Shown in pieces: positions 23,740 to 34,321 of a DNA stretch of 49,111 nt. Made by a program: the position numbers and the translations under genes. Every line of letters begins with the position of its first letter. Positions within the stretch are counted from its first letter, which is position 1. Source of the stretch: Methylobacterium sp. J-078 (GTDB taxonomy: Bacteria; Pseudomonadota; Alphaproteobacteria; Rhizobiales; Beijerinckiaceae); contig NZ_JAKSYI010000036.1 of the NCBI RefSeq assembly GCF_022829285.1, positions 1 to 49,111 of the forward strand, read 5' to 3'. A model generated the notes under the pieces. It worked only from the letters and a program-made list of their open reading frames with translations. It was not told the DNA's origin and did not search any database.

Positions 23740-26700
23740 ATGAATTTCTCGAAATTCTTCATCGATCGGCCGATCTTCGCGGGCGTGCTCTCGGTGCTCA
23801 TCTTCATCATGGGCCTGATCTCGCTCTTCGCGATGCCGATCTCCGAGTACCCCGACGTGGTCCCGCCCTCGGTCGTCGTGCGGGCGACCTTCCCGGGCGC
23901 CAATCCGAAGGTCATCGTCGAGACGGTGGCGACGCCGATCGAGGAGCAGATCAACGGCGTCGAGGGCATGCTGTACATGTCGAGCCAGGCTACGACCGAC
24001 GGGATCATGACGCTCACCGTCACGTTCCGCCTCGGCACGGATCCCGACAAGGCGCAGCAGCTCGTCCAGAACCGCGTCTCGCAGGCCGAGCCACGTCTGC
24101 CGGCGATCGTGCGCCAGCTCGGCATCGTCACGGTGAAGTCCTCGCCGGACCTGACCATGGTCGTGCACCTCGTCTCGCCGAACGGGCGCTACGATATGAC
24201 CTACCTGCGCAACTACGCGGTGCTGAACATCAAGGACCGGCTCGCTCGCCTCGATGGCGTCGGGCAGGTGCAGCTCTTCGGCTCCGGCGATTATTCGATG
24301 CGCATCTGGCTCGATCCGCAAAAGGTCGCCGAGCACGGGCTCTCGGCCGGTGATATCGTTCGCGAGATCCAGGCCCAGAACGTCGAGGCGGCGGCCGGTG
24401 TCATCGGCGCTTCGCCGGCGATTCCCGGGCTCGACCTTCAGCTGTCGCTCAACGCCGAGGGGCGGCTGACCAGCGAGGAGCAGTTCGGGGACATCGTCGT
24501 CAAGACCGGTGCCGATGGAGAGGTCACCCGCCTGCGCGACGTCGCCCGGATCGAGCTCGGTGCCTCCGACTACGCCCTGCGCTCGCTCCTCGACAACAAG
24601 TCAGCCGTTGCCCTGCCAATCTCGCAGTCGCCCGGCTCCAACGCGATCCAGATCTCCGACGAAGTCCGAAGGACCATGGCCGAGATCAAGCGGAACATGC
24701 CCGAGGGCGTCGACTACGAGATCGTTTACGATCCAACGCAATTCGTGCGCGCGTCCATCGAGGCGGTCATCCATACCCTGCTGGAGGCGATCGCCCTCGT
24801 CGTCGTCGTGGTGATCCTGTTTCTGCAGACGTGGCGGGCCTCGATCATCCCGCTGCTCGCGGTGCCGGTTTCCATCGTCGGCACCTTCGCGGTGATGCAC
24901 GCCTTCGGGTTCTCCATCAACGCGCTGAGCCTGTTCGGCCTCGTGCTCGCCATCGGCATCGTCGTCGACGACGCCATCGTGGTGGTCGAGAACGTCGAAC
25001 GGAACATCGAGAGCGGCCTGTCGCCGCGCGAAGCCAGCTACCAGGCCATGCGCGAGGTCTCGGGCCCGATCATCGCCATCGCCCTGGTGCTCGTGGCGGT
25101 GTTCGTGCCGCTCGCCTTCATCAGCGGCCTGACGGGACAGTTCTACAAGCAGTTCGCGCTCACCATCGCGATCTCGACCGTGATCTCGGCAATCAATTCG
25201 CTCACCCTGTCGCCGGCTCTCTCAGCGCTGCTCTTGAAGGACCACCACGCCCCCAAGGACCGCCTCACCCGGATCCTCGACGGGCTGCTCGGCTGGTTCT
25301 TCCGGCGCTTCAACCGCGTCTTCGGGCGAGCCTCGGACGGGTACGGGCGCGGCGTCGGCTTCGTCGTCTCGCGTAAGGCGACGATGATGGTGCTCTACCT
25401 CATGCTCGTCGGGCTGACCGTGGTGCTGTTCCGCCAGATTCCCGGCGGCTTCGTGCCGGGCCAGGACAAGCAATACCTCGTCGGCTTCGCGCAGCTGCCG
25501 GACGGAGCCACCCTCGACCGAACCGAGGACGTGATCCGCCGCATGAGCGAGATCGCCCTCAAGGAGCCGGGCGTCGAGAGCGCCGTCGCCTTCCCGGGCC
25601 TGTCCATCAACGGCTTCACCAACAGCTCGAACTCGGGGATCGTGTTCTCGACCCTGAAGCCGTTCGAGGAGCGCCGCTCGCCGGCCCTGAACGGGGGCGC
25701 CATCGCGCAGTCGCTCAACAAGAAGTTCGCCGCGATCCCCGAGGCGTTCATCGCGATGTTCCCGCCGCCGCCGGTCAACGGGCTGGGCACCATCGGCGGC
25801 TTCAAGCTCCAGATCGAGGACCGGGCCGGCCTCGGCTACGAGGCGCTGAACGACGCGACCAAGGCCTTCCTGGCCAAGGCCGCCCAGGCGCCCGAGCTCG
25901 CCGGCCTGTTCTCCAGCTTCCAGATGAACGTGCCGCAGCTCTTCGCCGACATAGACCGGACGAAGGCCCGCCAGCTTCGCATCCCCGTGACGGACGTGTT
26001 CGACACGCTGCAGATCTATCTCGGCTCGCTCTACGTCAACGACTTCAACCGGTTCGGCCGCACCTACTCGGTCCGGGTCCAGGCCGACGCGCCGTTCCGG
26101 GCGCGCTCGGACGATATCGGTGCGCTGAAGGTGCGGGCGGGCTCCGGCGAGATGGTGCCGCTGGCGGCCCTGCTCCGCGTCCGACAGACGGCCGGCCCGG
26201 AGCGCGCCATGCGCTACAACGGCTTTCTCTCCGCTGACATCAACGCCGGCGCGGCGCCCGGCTACTCGTCTGGCCAAGCCCAGGCGGCGGCCGCCCGCAT
26301 CGCGGCCGAGACCCTGCCGCGCGGCTTTGCCTTCGAGTGGACCGACCTGACCTATCAGGAGTTCATCGCGGGCAATTCCGGGATGTGGGTTTTTCCGCTC
26401 GCCCTACTCCTGGTCTTCCTCGTGCTCGCCGCCCAATACGAGAGTCTGGCCCTGCCGCTCGCCATTCTGATGATCGTGCCGATGGGCCTGCTCGCGGCCA
26501 TGTTCGGCGTCTGGCTCTCGGCGGGCGACAACAACGTCTTTACCCAGATCGGGCTGATCGTCCTCGTCGGCCTCTCGGCCAAGAACGCGATCCTGATCGT
26601 CGAATTCGCCCGCGAGCTGGAATTCGCCGGTCGCTCCCCGCTTCAAGCCGCGATCGAGGCGAGCCGCCTACGGCTGCGCCCGATCCTGATGACCTCGATG

Positions 26701-26934
26701 GCCTTCATCATGGGCGTCCTGCCCCTCGTGACGGCCACCGGCGCCGGCTCCGAGATGCGAAGCGCCATGGGCGTCGCCGTGTTCTCCGGCATGATCGGCG
26801 TCACCGCCTTCGGGCTCTTCCTAACGCCGGTGTTCTACGTCCTCCTGCGCCGCCTCGGCGGCAACCGGCCGCTCAAGCAGCATGGCGGCAGCACTCCCGT
26901 CGTTCACCACGACCGGATCGCAGAGGTGGCATAG
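23740..26934 (+). CDS. RND efflux pump inner-membrane transporter (HAE1 family)
   Basis: A 1064-residue AcrB/MexF-type pump, full length for the family. The N-terminus NFSKFFIDRPIFAGVLSVLI is diagnostic. Proton-relay residues are present: the DD pair in GIVVDDAIVVVENVER (TM4) and Lys in SAKNAILIVEFARE (TM10). The first large periplasmic domain has TFRLGTDPDKAQQLVQNRVS. The pump is expected to be a trimer exporting hydrophobic or aromatic compounds using the proton gradient. It follows the fusion-protein gene by 118 nt, in the same direction. The outer-membrane factor usually third in MexEF-OprN-type operons is absent, its place being taken by decayed genes. Confidence 0.95.
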   Translation: MNFSKFFIDRPIFAGVLSVLIFIMGLISLFAMPISEYPDVVPPSVVVRATFPGANPKVIVETVATPIEEQINGVEGMLYMSSQATTDGIMTLTVTFRLGTDPDKAQQLVQNRVSQAEPRLPAIVRQLGIVTVKSSPDLTMVVHLVSPNGRYDMTYLRNYAVLNIKDRLARLDGVGQVQLFGSGDYSMRIWLDPQKVAEHGLSAGDIVREIQAQNVEAAAGVIGASPAIPGLDLQLSLNAEGRLTSEEQFGDIVVKTGADGEVTRLRDVARIELGASDYALRSLLDNKSAVALPISQSPGSNAIQISDEVRRTMAEIKRNMPEGVDYEIVYDPTQFVRASIEAVIHTLLEAIALVVVVVILFLQTWRASIIPLLAVPVSIVGTFAVMHAFGFSINALSLFGLVLAIGIVVDDAIVVVENVERNIESGLSPREASYQAMREVSGPIIAIALVLVAVFVPLAFISGLTGQFYKQFALTIAISTVISAINSLTLSPALSALLLKDHHAPKDRLTRILDGLLGWFFRRFNRVFGRASDGYGRGVGFVVSRKATMMVLYLMLVGLTVVLFRQIPGGFVPGQDKQYLVGFAQLPDGATLDRTEDVIRRMSEIALKEPGVESAVAFPGLSINGFTNSSNSGIVFSTLKPFEERRSPALNGGAIAQSLNKKFAAIPEAFIAMFPPPPVNGLGTIGGFKLQIEDRAGLGYEALNDATKAFLAKAAQAPELAGLFSSFQMNVPQLFADIDRTKARQLRIPVTDVFDTLQIYLGSLYVNDFNRFGRTYSVRVQADAPFRARSDDIGALKVRAGSGEMVPLAALLRVRQTAGPERAMRYNGFLSADINAGAAPGYSSGQAQAAAARIAAETLPRGFAFEWTDLTYQEFIAGNSGMWVFPLALLLVFLVLAAQYESLALPLAILMIVPMGLLAAMFGVWLSAGDNNVFTQIGLIVLVGLSAKNAILIVEFARELEFAGRSPLQAAIEASRLRLRPILMTSMAFIMGVLPLVTATGAGSEMRSAMGVAVFSGMIGVTAFGLFLTPVFYVLLRRLGGNRPLKQHGGSTPVVHHDRIAEVA

Positions 26935-26936
26935 CA

Positions 26937-27064
26937 GTGTCGCAGCTACGGGCGGTGATTTGTGAGACTCGCATCGTCCCGAGCCACGTCGCCATCCAGG
27001 AGAAGCTCAACGGCAGCCCCGTCGATCGGCTGGAGCACGTCACCGAAGAGTAGTACCGGGCCTG
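26937..27064 (+). pseudogene. Cupin C-terminal remnant
   Basis: Immediately after the pump gene a short frame reads SHVAIQEKLNGSPVDRLEHV followed by TEE, a TAG stop at 27051-27053, then YRA. This matches the end of cupin proteins of the (R)-mandelonitrile-lyase/carboxymuconolactone-associated type, which read HVAIQE..G..VDWLE.V..EQYR. The TAG stands where CAG (Gln) is expected. Everything before the cupin strand is lost, so this is a fragment with an added nonsense mutation. Confidence 0.5.
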
Positions 27065-27098
27065 AGCGCGGGACGCCCGAACACCCCTTCTTCGAGGC

Positions 27099-28702
<1,604 letters not shown>

Positions 28703-28786
28703 GGAAAGATGATGTCTTACCTCGCCAAATAAGACGCGTTGGCAGCCTACGCCGTCCTGCTCTGGGCGACGGCGCGCCCCGTCCGC

Positions 28787-28817
28787 GCTGCCGGCGGCAA
28801 ACCATCCCGCCGGCAGC
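28787..28817. terminator. Strong GC hairpin after the reductase remnants
   Basis: GCTGCCGGCGG (28787-28797) and CCGCCGGCAGC (28807-28817) form a perfect 11-bp stem with a 9-nt loop. No T-run follows on either strand, so it could be a factor-assisted or bidirectional terminator. The surrounding region 28703-28928 shows no other gene. Confidence 0.45.
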
Positions 28818-28928
28818 GAGGACCCTGGTCCGTTTCTCAGAGGCAATGCGTGACCGATAGCGGTTGAGCCGCTCTCCACCCTACCCGGTCATTGAGCAGA
28901 CCGGCAGATGGCGACCCATACCAGCCGT

Positions 28929-29048
28929 TCAGTTCTCGAAAAGCATTCCCGACCACCACACGAAGACGCCAAAGACAGCAAAAATGACTAAGACAATCGC
29001 CACTGCCGTCGCAAATGCGGTGAAGTCGTTATTTTCTAAATAATACAT
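28929..29048 (-). CDS. 39-residue single-span membrane protein
   Basis: A short minus-strand frame with ATG at 29048 and TGA at 28929. The product begins MYYLENNDFTAFATA and continues as one strongly hydrophobic helix of about 21 residues (VAIVLVIFAVFGVFVWW), ending in a short polar tail. The coding DNA and its upstream region are clearly AT-richer than the neighbours. GGAATG lies about 10 nt before the start as a weak ribosome binding site. It is too short for ordinary gene callers. The composition resembles small subunits of membrane complexes (CydX-, CcoQ- or AcrZ-like in size), but no family is recognised. It lies 187 nt downstream of the acyltransferase gene, same strand. Confidence 0.5.
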   Translation of the reverse strand: MYYLENNDFTAFATAVAIVLVIFAVFGVFVWWSGMLFEN

Positions 29049-29234
29049 AAATGTTGCTCATTCCGTTCGATAACGGATTAGTTGTTGGGGTATTAATTCT
29101 TACCGGGTTCGCCGTTAGAGCCTTCCGCTCCCCATCCGACCTGGTCGTAGAACGAACGGACGGACGGATCTCGACCCGAGCAGGACATCGTGGGGCTTCG
29201 ACCGAGCCTCGGTCAGCGGACATTCGACAGGCAT

Positions 29235-30398
29235 TCACAAGTAGCTCAAACCCGACCACGCCGCCTGGCGCTTCAGACGGACCATCCAGCGGCACGCGAG
29301 CCAGAGGGGCGGGACCAGGATCGCCGCGACCAGCCAGATCTGCCACGGGTCCCCCGCCTCGATTCGGTCGGAGGGGCCGGCGAGGCCGAGTGCCAGGGCG
29401 CCGTCATGGAGCAGGCGCAGCAGCCAGAGATGCGCCAGGTAGAAGAACAGCGGCGCGCCGCCGAAGGTGCGCAGCCAGGCGAGACGTCGCGCCGGTACCG
29501 CCTCGAGCAAGGCGAGGAGGCCAAGGCCGAGGCCCAGGGTCAGCAGGAGGAAGTCGGCCGAGGGCGGGTACTTGGTCAGGTTGACGAAAGACAGCCCCGT
29601 CAGGAGGGGCGTCGCCCCCGTCTGCCAGGGGACCGGCTCGCCGTAGCCGTTGAAGCTTCGCAGAGTGAAGAAGGCGGCGAGCGCCGCGCCGCCGAGCGCC
29701 AGGAGCCACGCGCGGCGATTGGCCGGCGCGACCGCTCCGGCGAAGAGCGGCCCGAGGGCGTAGCCCGCCGCGATCACGCCGAACCAGGGCAGCACGGGGT
29801 AGGAGGTGCGCGCCACGCCCCAGGGCAGTTCGAGGGAGCCCCGCTGGTGCAGGATCGACCAGAGCACGTAGCCCGTGTCGCCCGGCCGGAGCACGAATCC
29901 GTCGAGCCCGTTGTGGCCGAGCATGACCGCCGCGGCGAAGAGGATGAGGGCAGCGCGCGGTCGCCAGAGCAACGCGGACAGCGCCACCATGCTGAGGCCG
30001 ATGGCCCAGATCACCTGCAGGTAGAGGACCGGCGGCGTCAGGCTGCGGGTCCAGGCGAGGTTCACCAACGTTACCTCCAGCAGGATCAGCAGGAGCCCGC
30101 GCTTGGCTAGGAACACGCTGGTCGCCCGCCGGTCGCCGTGCTTCTGCGCGTGGAGGCTGGCCGAGAGGCCGGTGAGCAGGATGAAGACCGGCGCGCAGAG
30201 ATGCGAGGTGAGCCGGGTCAGGACGAGGCCGGGCGGCGTGAGGCTCAGATCCATGGGGTCTCGGACCTGGGCGTGCAGGTAGATGAACTCCCGCACGTGG
30301 TCGACGAGCATGAGCAGCATGACGAGCCCGCGCAGGGCGTCGATGGAGACGATGCGGGACCGCAGAGTCTGCGCGTCCTCGGCGATTGCGGGCCTCAT
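29235..30398 (-). CDS. DUF1624-type membrane acyltransferase
   Basis: A 387-residue polytopic membrane protein of the heparan-alpha-glucosaminide N-acetyltransferase-like (DUF1624) group. It starts with the family signature SIDALRGLVMLLMLVDHVRE (residues 18-37) and has about ten hydrophobic segments. Such proteins are thought to transfer acyl groups across or at the membrane. It is the last gene of the cobalamin-riboswitch operon and overlaps the preceding small gene by 4 nt (ATGA). A modifying role in a transport operon is unexplained; it might alter an envelope component or the transported ligand. Confidence 0.8.
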   Translation of the reverse strand: MRPAIAEDAQTLRSRIVSIDALRGLVMLLMLVDHVREFIYLHAQVRDPMDLSLTPPGLVLTRLTSHLCAPVFILLTGLSASLHAQKHGDRRATSVFLAKRGLLLILLEVTLVNLAWTRSLTPPVLYLQVIWAIGLSMVALSALLWRPRAALILFAAAVMLGHNGLDGFVLRPGDTGYVLWSILHQRGSLELPWGVARTSYPVLPWFGVIAAGYALGPLFAGAVAPANRRAWLLALGGAALAAFFTLRSFNGYGEPVPWQTGATPLLTGLSFVNLTKYPPSADFLLLTLGLGLGLLALLEAVPARRLAWLRTFGGAPLFFYLAHLWLLRLLHDGALALGLAGPSDRIEAGDPWQIWLVAAILVPPLWLACRWMVRLKRQAAWSGLSYL

Positions 30399-30703
30399 CG
30401 CGCGCGCTCCGTTCCGATCCTATGCAGGAGGCGGCCGACATCGACCGGAGTCCAGACCGCGCCGCCGCGCGGCTTGCAGACCCCCCGCCGCGTGAGCTCC
30501 AGGGCGAGGCACTGGGGCGTCCGCCCGACCTCCCCGCGCATCGCGTCGATGATCGGCATGAGATCGAGAACGTAGCGGCGGGCTCGTGCGGACGAGGCAC
30601 CGCGTCCGGCATCCCCGCGCCGGACGCGGGTGACGGAAACGTCACGGGGCTGGGTCGCGACCGGGCTGGCCTTCTCGGAGGCGTCGTTCCGGTTCGGGCG
30701 CAT
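30395..30703 (-). CDS. Small recombinase-domain-like protein
   Basis: A 102-residue basic protein. The C-terminal half (LALELTRRGVCKPRGGAVWT then PVDVGRLLHRIG) resembles the DNA-binding recombinase region that follows the catalytic domain in large serine recombinases (…LNARGIPTPRGG.W…), but no catalytic serine domain is present. Free-standing proteins of this kind occur in Methylobacterium-like genomes and have no known role. The ATG at 30703 overlaps the permease stop (TGATG), and its own stop overlaps the next start (ATGA), so it is translationally embedded in the operon. A regulatory or nucleic-acid-binding role is possible. Confidence 0.6.
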   Translation of the reverse strand: MRPNRNDASEKASPVATQPRDVSVTRVRRGDAGRGASSARARRYVLDLMPIIDAMRGEVGRTPQCLALELTRRGVCKPRGGAVWTPVDVGRLLHRIGTERAR

Positions 30704-32190
30704 CAAGCAGGCCATCCCGAAAGGCGACGGTAGGCCAGGGCGGCAAGGAGCAGGGTTCCCGCCATCAGGCAACCGAGGGCCACCAGCGCCTGGTGTTCGG
30801 CCGCTGCGCGCGGGACGGAGGGCACGAAGGCCGGAACGGCGTCGTAGGCGGTAAAGTCGAGCCGCGCGGGGCAGCCCTGACACACCGGAGCCGGATCGAG
30901 GGCTTGGGCGAGAATGCGGGGCTCGAAGAACGCACGCAGGTCCCGGCGATAAGCGGCGCCCGCCGCCAGGAAGGTGGAATGGCGCTCCGCATCGGTTCCC
31001 GCCGCCACCTCCAGCGCGCGTGCCAGGACGGTCGCGGGCGACAGGATCGCCAGTCGCCGGCTCCAGGCCGCCGCCGCCCGGGCATGGTCCTGCGCGGCAT
31101 CTCGGTCGCTCGCCAGCGCTTCGTCATAGAACGCATCGCGAGCGAGACGCTTGATCTCGGGCGCGTCCGCCAGCCCCGGCCGGCTCGCGACCTCCGGAAC
31201 CTTGCCGGTCAGCCAGGCCGAAGTGATCCGTGCGCCTTCCTCCCCGGTATAGAAGCGGACCTGCGCCCGCCGGCTCGCGTCGATGGCCGCGATCCGCGAG
31301 GGCGTCGGTGCGAGGGCCTCGACTGCGAGGCCGAGCGTGCTCGGGAGGGCGACCGTGACGCAGGCCCAGGCCAGCACGAGGATCGCGAGGGCGGCGACGC
31401 CCCCGCGCCACAGGCTGGCCACCAGGGCGCAGGCCGCCACCCAGAAGGCGACGTAGGCGGAGAGCGCCGCCGCGAGCAGCGCCAGCGCGCCCTCCCATCC
31501 GTCGAGCGCTCCGAGACCGCCCGAGACGACGAGCGCCAACGCCGTTCCGCCGAGCGCGGCCGCGATGGCGACCAGGGCCACGGCCCCGAACTTCGCGCTC
31601 GCCACGCGACGCGGCCCGACGGGCTGCGACGCGATCATGCGCAGGATGCCGCTGTCGTGCTCGGAGGAGAGCCGCGTGCCGGCGAGCGCGATGACCGCGA
31701 GCGGCACGAGGTAGACCAGCACGAAGGCGAGATCGAACGGGCCGAGCCGGAGCCGGGCCGTCGAGCCGGGCTCGTAGGCGGTGTCGTCGAAGACCGTGCT
31801 GAAGCCGAAGCTGGCCCGCATGATCGCGGGCTGCACGTCGGACTGACCGGCCGCGAACGCCGCGAGAGGCGTCGGCGGCTTCACGGCGTAGGCGGCCATG
31901 AAGTAGGTCATGTAGCCGAAGGCGTCGGTCGGGTCCTGCCAGTAGTTCACCTTGATCGGCGACGGCTCGGCGTAGCGCTCGTGGGCGGCCCTGGCGTCCC
32001 GCACGACCCGGTCGGTCTCGGCGGCGGCCTGCGCCAGGGCGGCCCGTTCCGTGGCGACGCGCCCGGCGCCCGTCCAGGCCGCCAGGCAGAGTGACACGAC
32101 GAGGGCGGCATGGACCGCCCAGGTCAGGCGCTCGCGCAGGACCAGGCGCAACTCGGCGCCGAGGAGGACGGCGAACCGTACGGTCGTCAC
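30703..32190 (-). CDS. ABC-2/DUF3526-type permease (second subunit)
   Basis: A 495-residue ABC permease of the ABC-2 type with a DUF3526-like architecture: N-terminal membrane helix, a large extracytoplasmic loop (about residues 45-150), four helices (about 155-290), a second large loop (about 295-465) and a C-terminal helix. The loop contains a CQGC motif (CxxC), possibly a metal or disulfide site. The GTG at 32190 is preferred because its GTGA overlaps the stop of the partner permease; an upstream ATG at 32220 is possible. It pairs with the permease encoded at 32187-33581 and the ATPase at 33578-34321. Confidence 0.8.
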   Translation of the reverse strand: MTTVRFAVLLGAELRLVLRERLTWAVHAALVVSLCLAAWTGAGRVATERAALAQAAAETDRVVRDARAAHERYAEPSPIKVNYWQDPTDAFGYMTYFMAAYAVKPPTPLAAFAAGQSDVQPAIMRASFGFSTVFDDTAYEPGSTARLRLGPFDLAFVLVYLVPLAVIALAGTRLSSEHDSGILRMIASQPVGPRRVASAKFGAVALVAIAAALGGTALALVVSGGLGALDGWEGALALLAAALSAYVAFWVAACALVASLWRGGVAALAILVLAWACVTVALPSTLGLAVEALAPTPSRIAAIDASRRAQVRFYTGEEGARITSAWLTGKVPEVASRPGLADAPEIKRLARDAFYDEALASDRDAAQDHARAAAAWSRRLAILSPATVLARALEVAAGTDAERHSTFLAAGAAYRRDLRAFFEPRILAQALDPAPVCQGCPARLDFTAYDAVPAFVPSVPRAAAEHQALVALGCLMAGTLLLAALAYRRLSGWPA

Positions 32191-33581
32191 GGCTTCAACC
32201 TCCGGACCAGGGGGCGGCACAGGAGCGCCGGCAGACCGAGCCAGAGGGCAAGGATGAGGGCCGGAACGCCTGCGTCGGCCAGCGCGCGCGCGAAAGGCAA
32301 GGGTTGGAGGACGAAGGGCGGGATCTCTTCCCAGAGATCCGGCCCGGCGACGAGGGTCGTCCCACCGCGCTGAGGATGGTCGCGGATCTCGGCGTTCATG
32401 CGTTCGGAAATCCCGCGCCGGTAGGCCTCCGCCGCCCAGACGAAATGGGCGTGCTGGGCGAAATCGGTGCCGGCCAGCGTCTGCGAGAGGGCCTGGAGGG
32501 CGACCCGCGGCGACAGGAGGCCGGCCCAGGCCAAGGCCCTGTCCTGAATCGCGATGCTATCGAAGAACGCGCCGAGTTCGCGGTCGTAGACCGCAAAGTT
32601 GTGCGCCTCGTTCTCGGACATCATCAGCCCGCGCAGGTCCACGGGCAGTTCGTCGGGGTCGCCGACGCCGTAGCGGGCCAGCACCGCGCGGGTACGGGCA
32701 TCGTTCGCCTCGGCGGTGCGATGGCTCCGAAAACCAGCCTCGATCCGTGCCCGGACCTCTCGGTAGGACAGGACGGGCACGACGGCGTCGACGCCGACGA
32801 CCGCGAGGCGGGGAGCCGCCACGCAGAGGAGGGCCCAGACCGCGAGCGCGGCCGCGAGCGCGCCGCGTGCCGTGCGGGCGACCAGCGAGACGAGCATCGC
32901 GAGCAGCAGGAACACGGCGGTGTAGGCGAGTTGTGCCGCGACCCAGGTCAGCAGCCGCGGAACGACCTGCCAGCCCGCATGGTCCTGGCTCATCACCGCG
33001 AGCGCGCCGATCCCGAAGAGGGGCAGGCCCGCCACGACGGCGAGCGCGGCGAAAAGGGCCGCGAACCGGCTCGCGAAGAGCTGGCCCGGCGGAACGCCGT
33101 TGCCGAGCGCGAGACGCAGCGTGCCACGCTCGCGGTCGGCCGCGAAGGCGGAGAAGCCCAGCAGGATGGCGGCGAGCGGCACCACGAGCTGGACGATGTC
33201 GGCGACGCTTCCGAAACCGAACCTCGCGAGCGGTCCGGCATCCTGGATGGCACGGTAGACCGCGTCGTTGAAGACGTGTGCCTCGACCCGTACCATCCGG
33301 CCCGTATAGGGCTCGGTACCGGGATCGAGGACGGCAAGCGGTGCGGAGGGACGGAACACCCAAAGGCCGAAATGGTCGGCCGAATGCGGGTTCTTGGCAT
33401 CCTGGCCGAGCCAGCGCGCGCGCTCGGCGGCCGCGACCTGAGCGACCTCGCCGGCGTAGCGCGTGGAATCCCGCCAGGCGCCGAGGCCAGCGACCGTGAG
33501 GAGCAGGACGAGGACGGCACCGATCCAGCGAAGGCGCGCATCGCGGGCGGTGCGCGCGAGTTCGGCCGAGAGTCGCCTCAC
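32187..33581 (-). CDS. ABC-2/DUF3526-type permease (first subunit)
   Basis: A 464-residue membrane protein with the same architecture as its partner: N-terminal helix, periplasmic loop, central helices with FSAFAADRERGTLRLALGNG (the ABC-2 coupling region, around residues 161-180), a second large loop and a C-terminal helix. DUF3526-type permeases occur in pairs with one CcmA-type ATPase. The start ATG at 33581 overlaps the ATPase stop by 4 nt. Direction of transport is not established for this group; ABC-2 systems are usually exporters. Confidence 0.82.
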   Translation of the reverse strand: MRRLSAELARTARDARLRWIGAVLVLLLTVAGLGAWRDSTRYAGEVAQVAAAERARWLGQDAKNPHSADHFGLWVFRPSAPLAVLDPGTEPYTGRMVRVEAHVFNDAVYRAIQDAGPLARFGFGSVADIVQLVVPLAAILLGFSAFAADRERGTLRLALGNGVPPGQLFASRFAALFAALAVVAGLPLFGIGALAVMSQDHAGWQVVPRLLTWVAAQLAYTAVFLLLAMLVSLVARTARGALAAALAVWALLCVAAPRLAVVGVDAVVPVLSYREVRARIEAGFRSHRTAEANDARTRAVLARYGVGDPDELPVDLRGLMMSENEAHNFAVYDRELGAFFDSIAIQDRALAWAGLLSPRVALQALSQTLAGTDFAQHAHFVWAAEAYRRGISERMNAEIRDHPQRGGTTLVAGPDLWEEIPPFVLQPLPFARALADAGVPALILALWLGLPALLCRPLVRRLKP

Positions 33582-34321
33582 GCCGCGCTCCCCGCCAGCC
33601 GCTCGATGTAGAGCCGCTCCAGGCCGACATGGTCGAGAGTCCTGGGGTCGATCTCCTCGACGATGCGGCCACGGCTCAGGACACCGACGCGCCCGGCCAT
33701 CTCGCGCACCCGGTAGAGGTCGTGGGTCGCCATCAGGATGGCGGTGCCGCGCGTCGCCGCCGCCCGGACCGTGGTCGAGAAATCCGCGGCCGCGCTCGGA
33801 TCGAGGCCGGAGGTGGGTTCGTCGAGGAGGAGGAGCCGGGCACGGCGCGCGAGCGCCACCGCGATGCCGACCTTCTGGCGCATGCCCTTGGAATAGGAGC
33901 CGGCGGGACGCGCGTGAGCAGTCTCGGCGAGACCGGCCTCGGCCAGGAGCGTGCGGGCGGTCCCCTTGTCCAGGTGGAGGCCGGCCAGGGTCGTGAAGTA
34001 GCGCAGGTTCTCCACCCCTGAGAGGCCGGGATAGAGCGCCACCTGTTCGGGGATGTAGGCCACGTGCCGGCGGGCGCCGACCGGGTCAGCGCCGGCATCG
34101 ATTCCGCAGACCCGGACCGTACCGGCATCCGCCTTCAGGAAGCCGAGGATCAGGTTGACCGTAGTGGTCTTGCCGGCACCGTTCGGTCCGAGCAGGGCGA
34201 ACACCTCGCCGGGGCGGAGCGACAGGTCGAGGCCAGCGAGGGCTCGGCGTTCGCCGAAGCGCTTGCCCGCCCCCTGGATCTCCAGGACGAAGTCACCCGC
34301 GTGGGTGGTGACGTCAGCCAT
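33578..34321 (-). CDS. ABC-2 transporter ATPase
   Basis: A 247-residue CcmA-type ABC ATPase. It has Walker A GPNGAGKTT, signature YSKGMRQKV, Walker B LLLLDEPTSGLDP and H-loop MATHD. The frame is open far upstream, but the ATG at 34321 matches the family start and overlaps the receptor stop as TGATG. It powers the two permeases encoded downstream. It lacks the features of BtuD-type import ATPases, consistent with the ABC-2 partners. Confidence 0.9.
   Translation of the reverse strand: MADVTTHAGDFVLEIQGAGKRFGERRALAGLDLSLRPGEVFALLGPNGAGKTTTVNLILGFLKADAGTVRVCGIDAGADPVGARRHVAYIPEQVALYPGLSGVENLRYFTTLAGLHLDKGTARTLLAEAGLAETAHARPAGSYSKGMRQKVGIAVALARRARLLLLDEPTSGLDPSAAADFSTTVRAAATRGTAILMATHDLYRVREMAGRVGVLSRGRIVEEIDPRTLDHVGLERLYIERLAGSAA

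Noticed and set aside
29190..30110. Plus-strand 306-codon frame rich in Gln/Arg/Glu
   Set aside because: It is the antisense of the acyltransferase gene, with composition explained by codon bias; no domain is recognisable.
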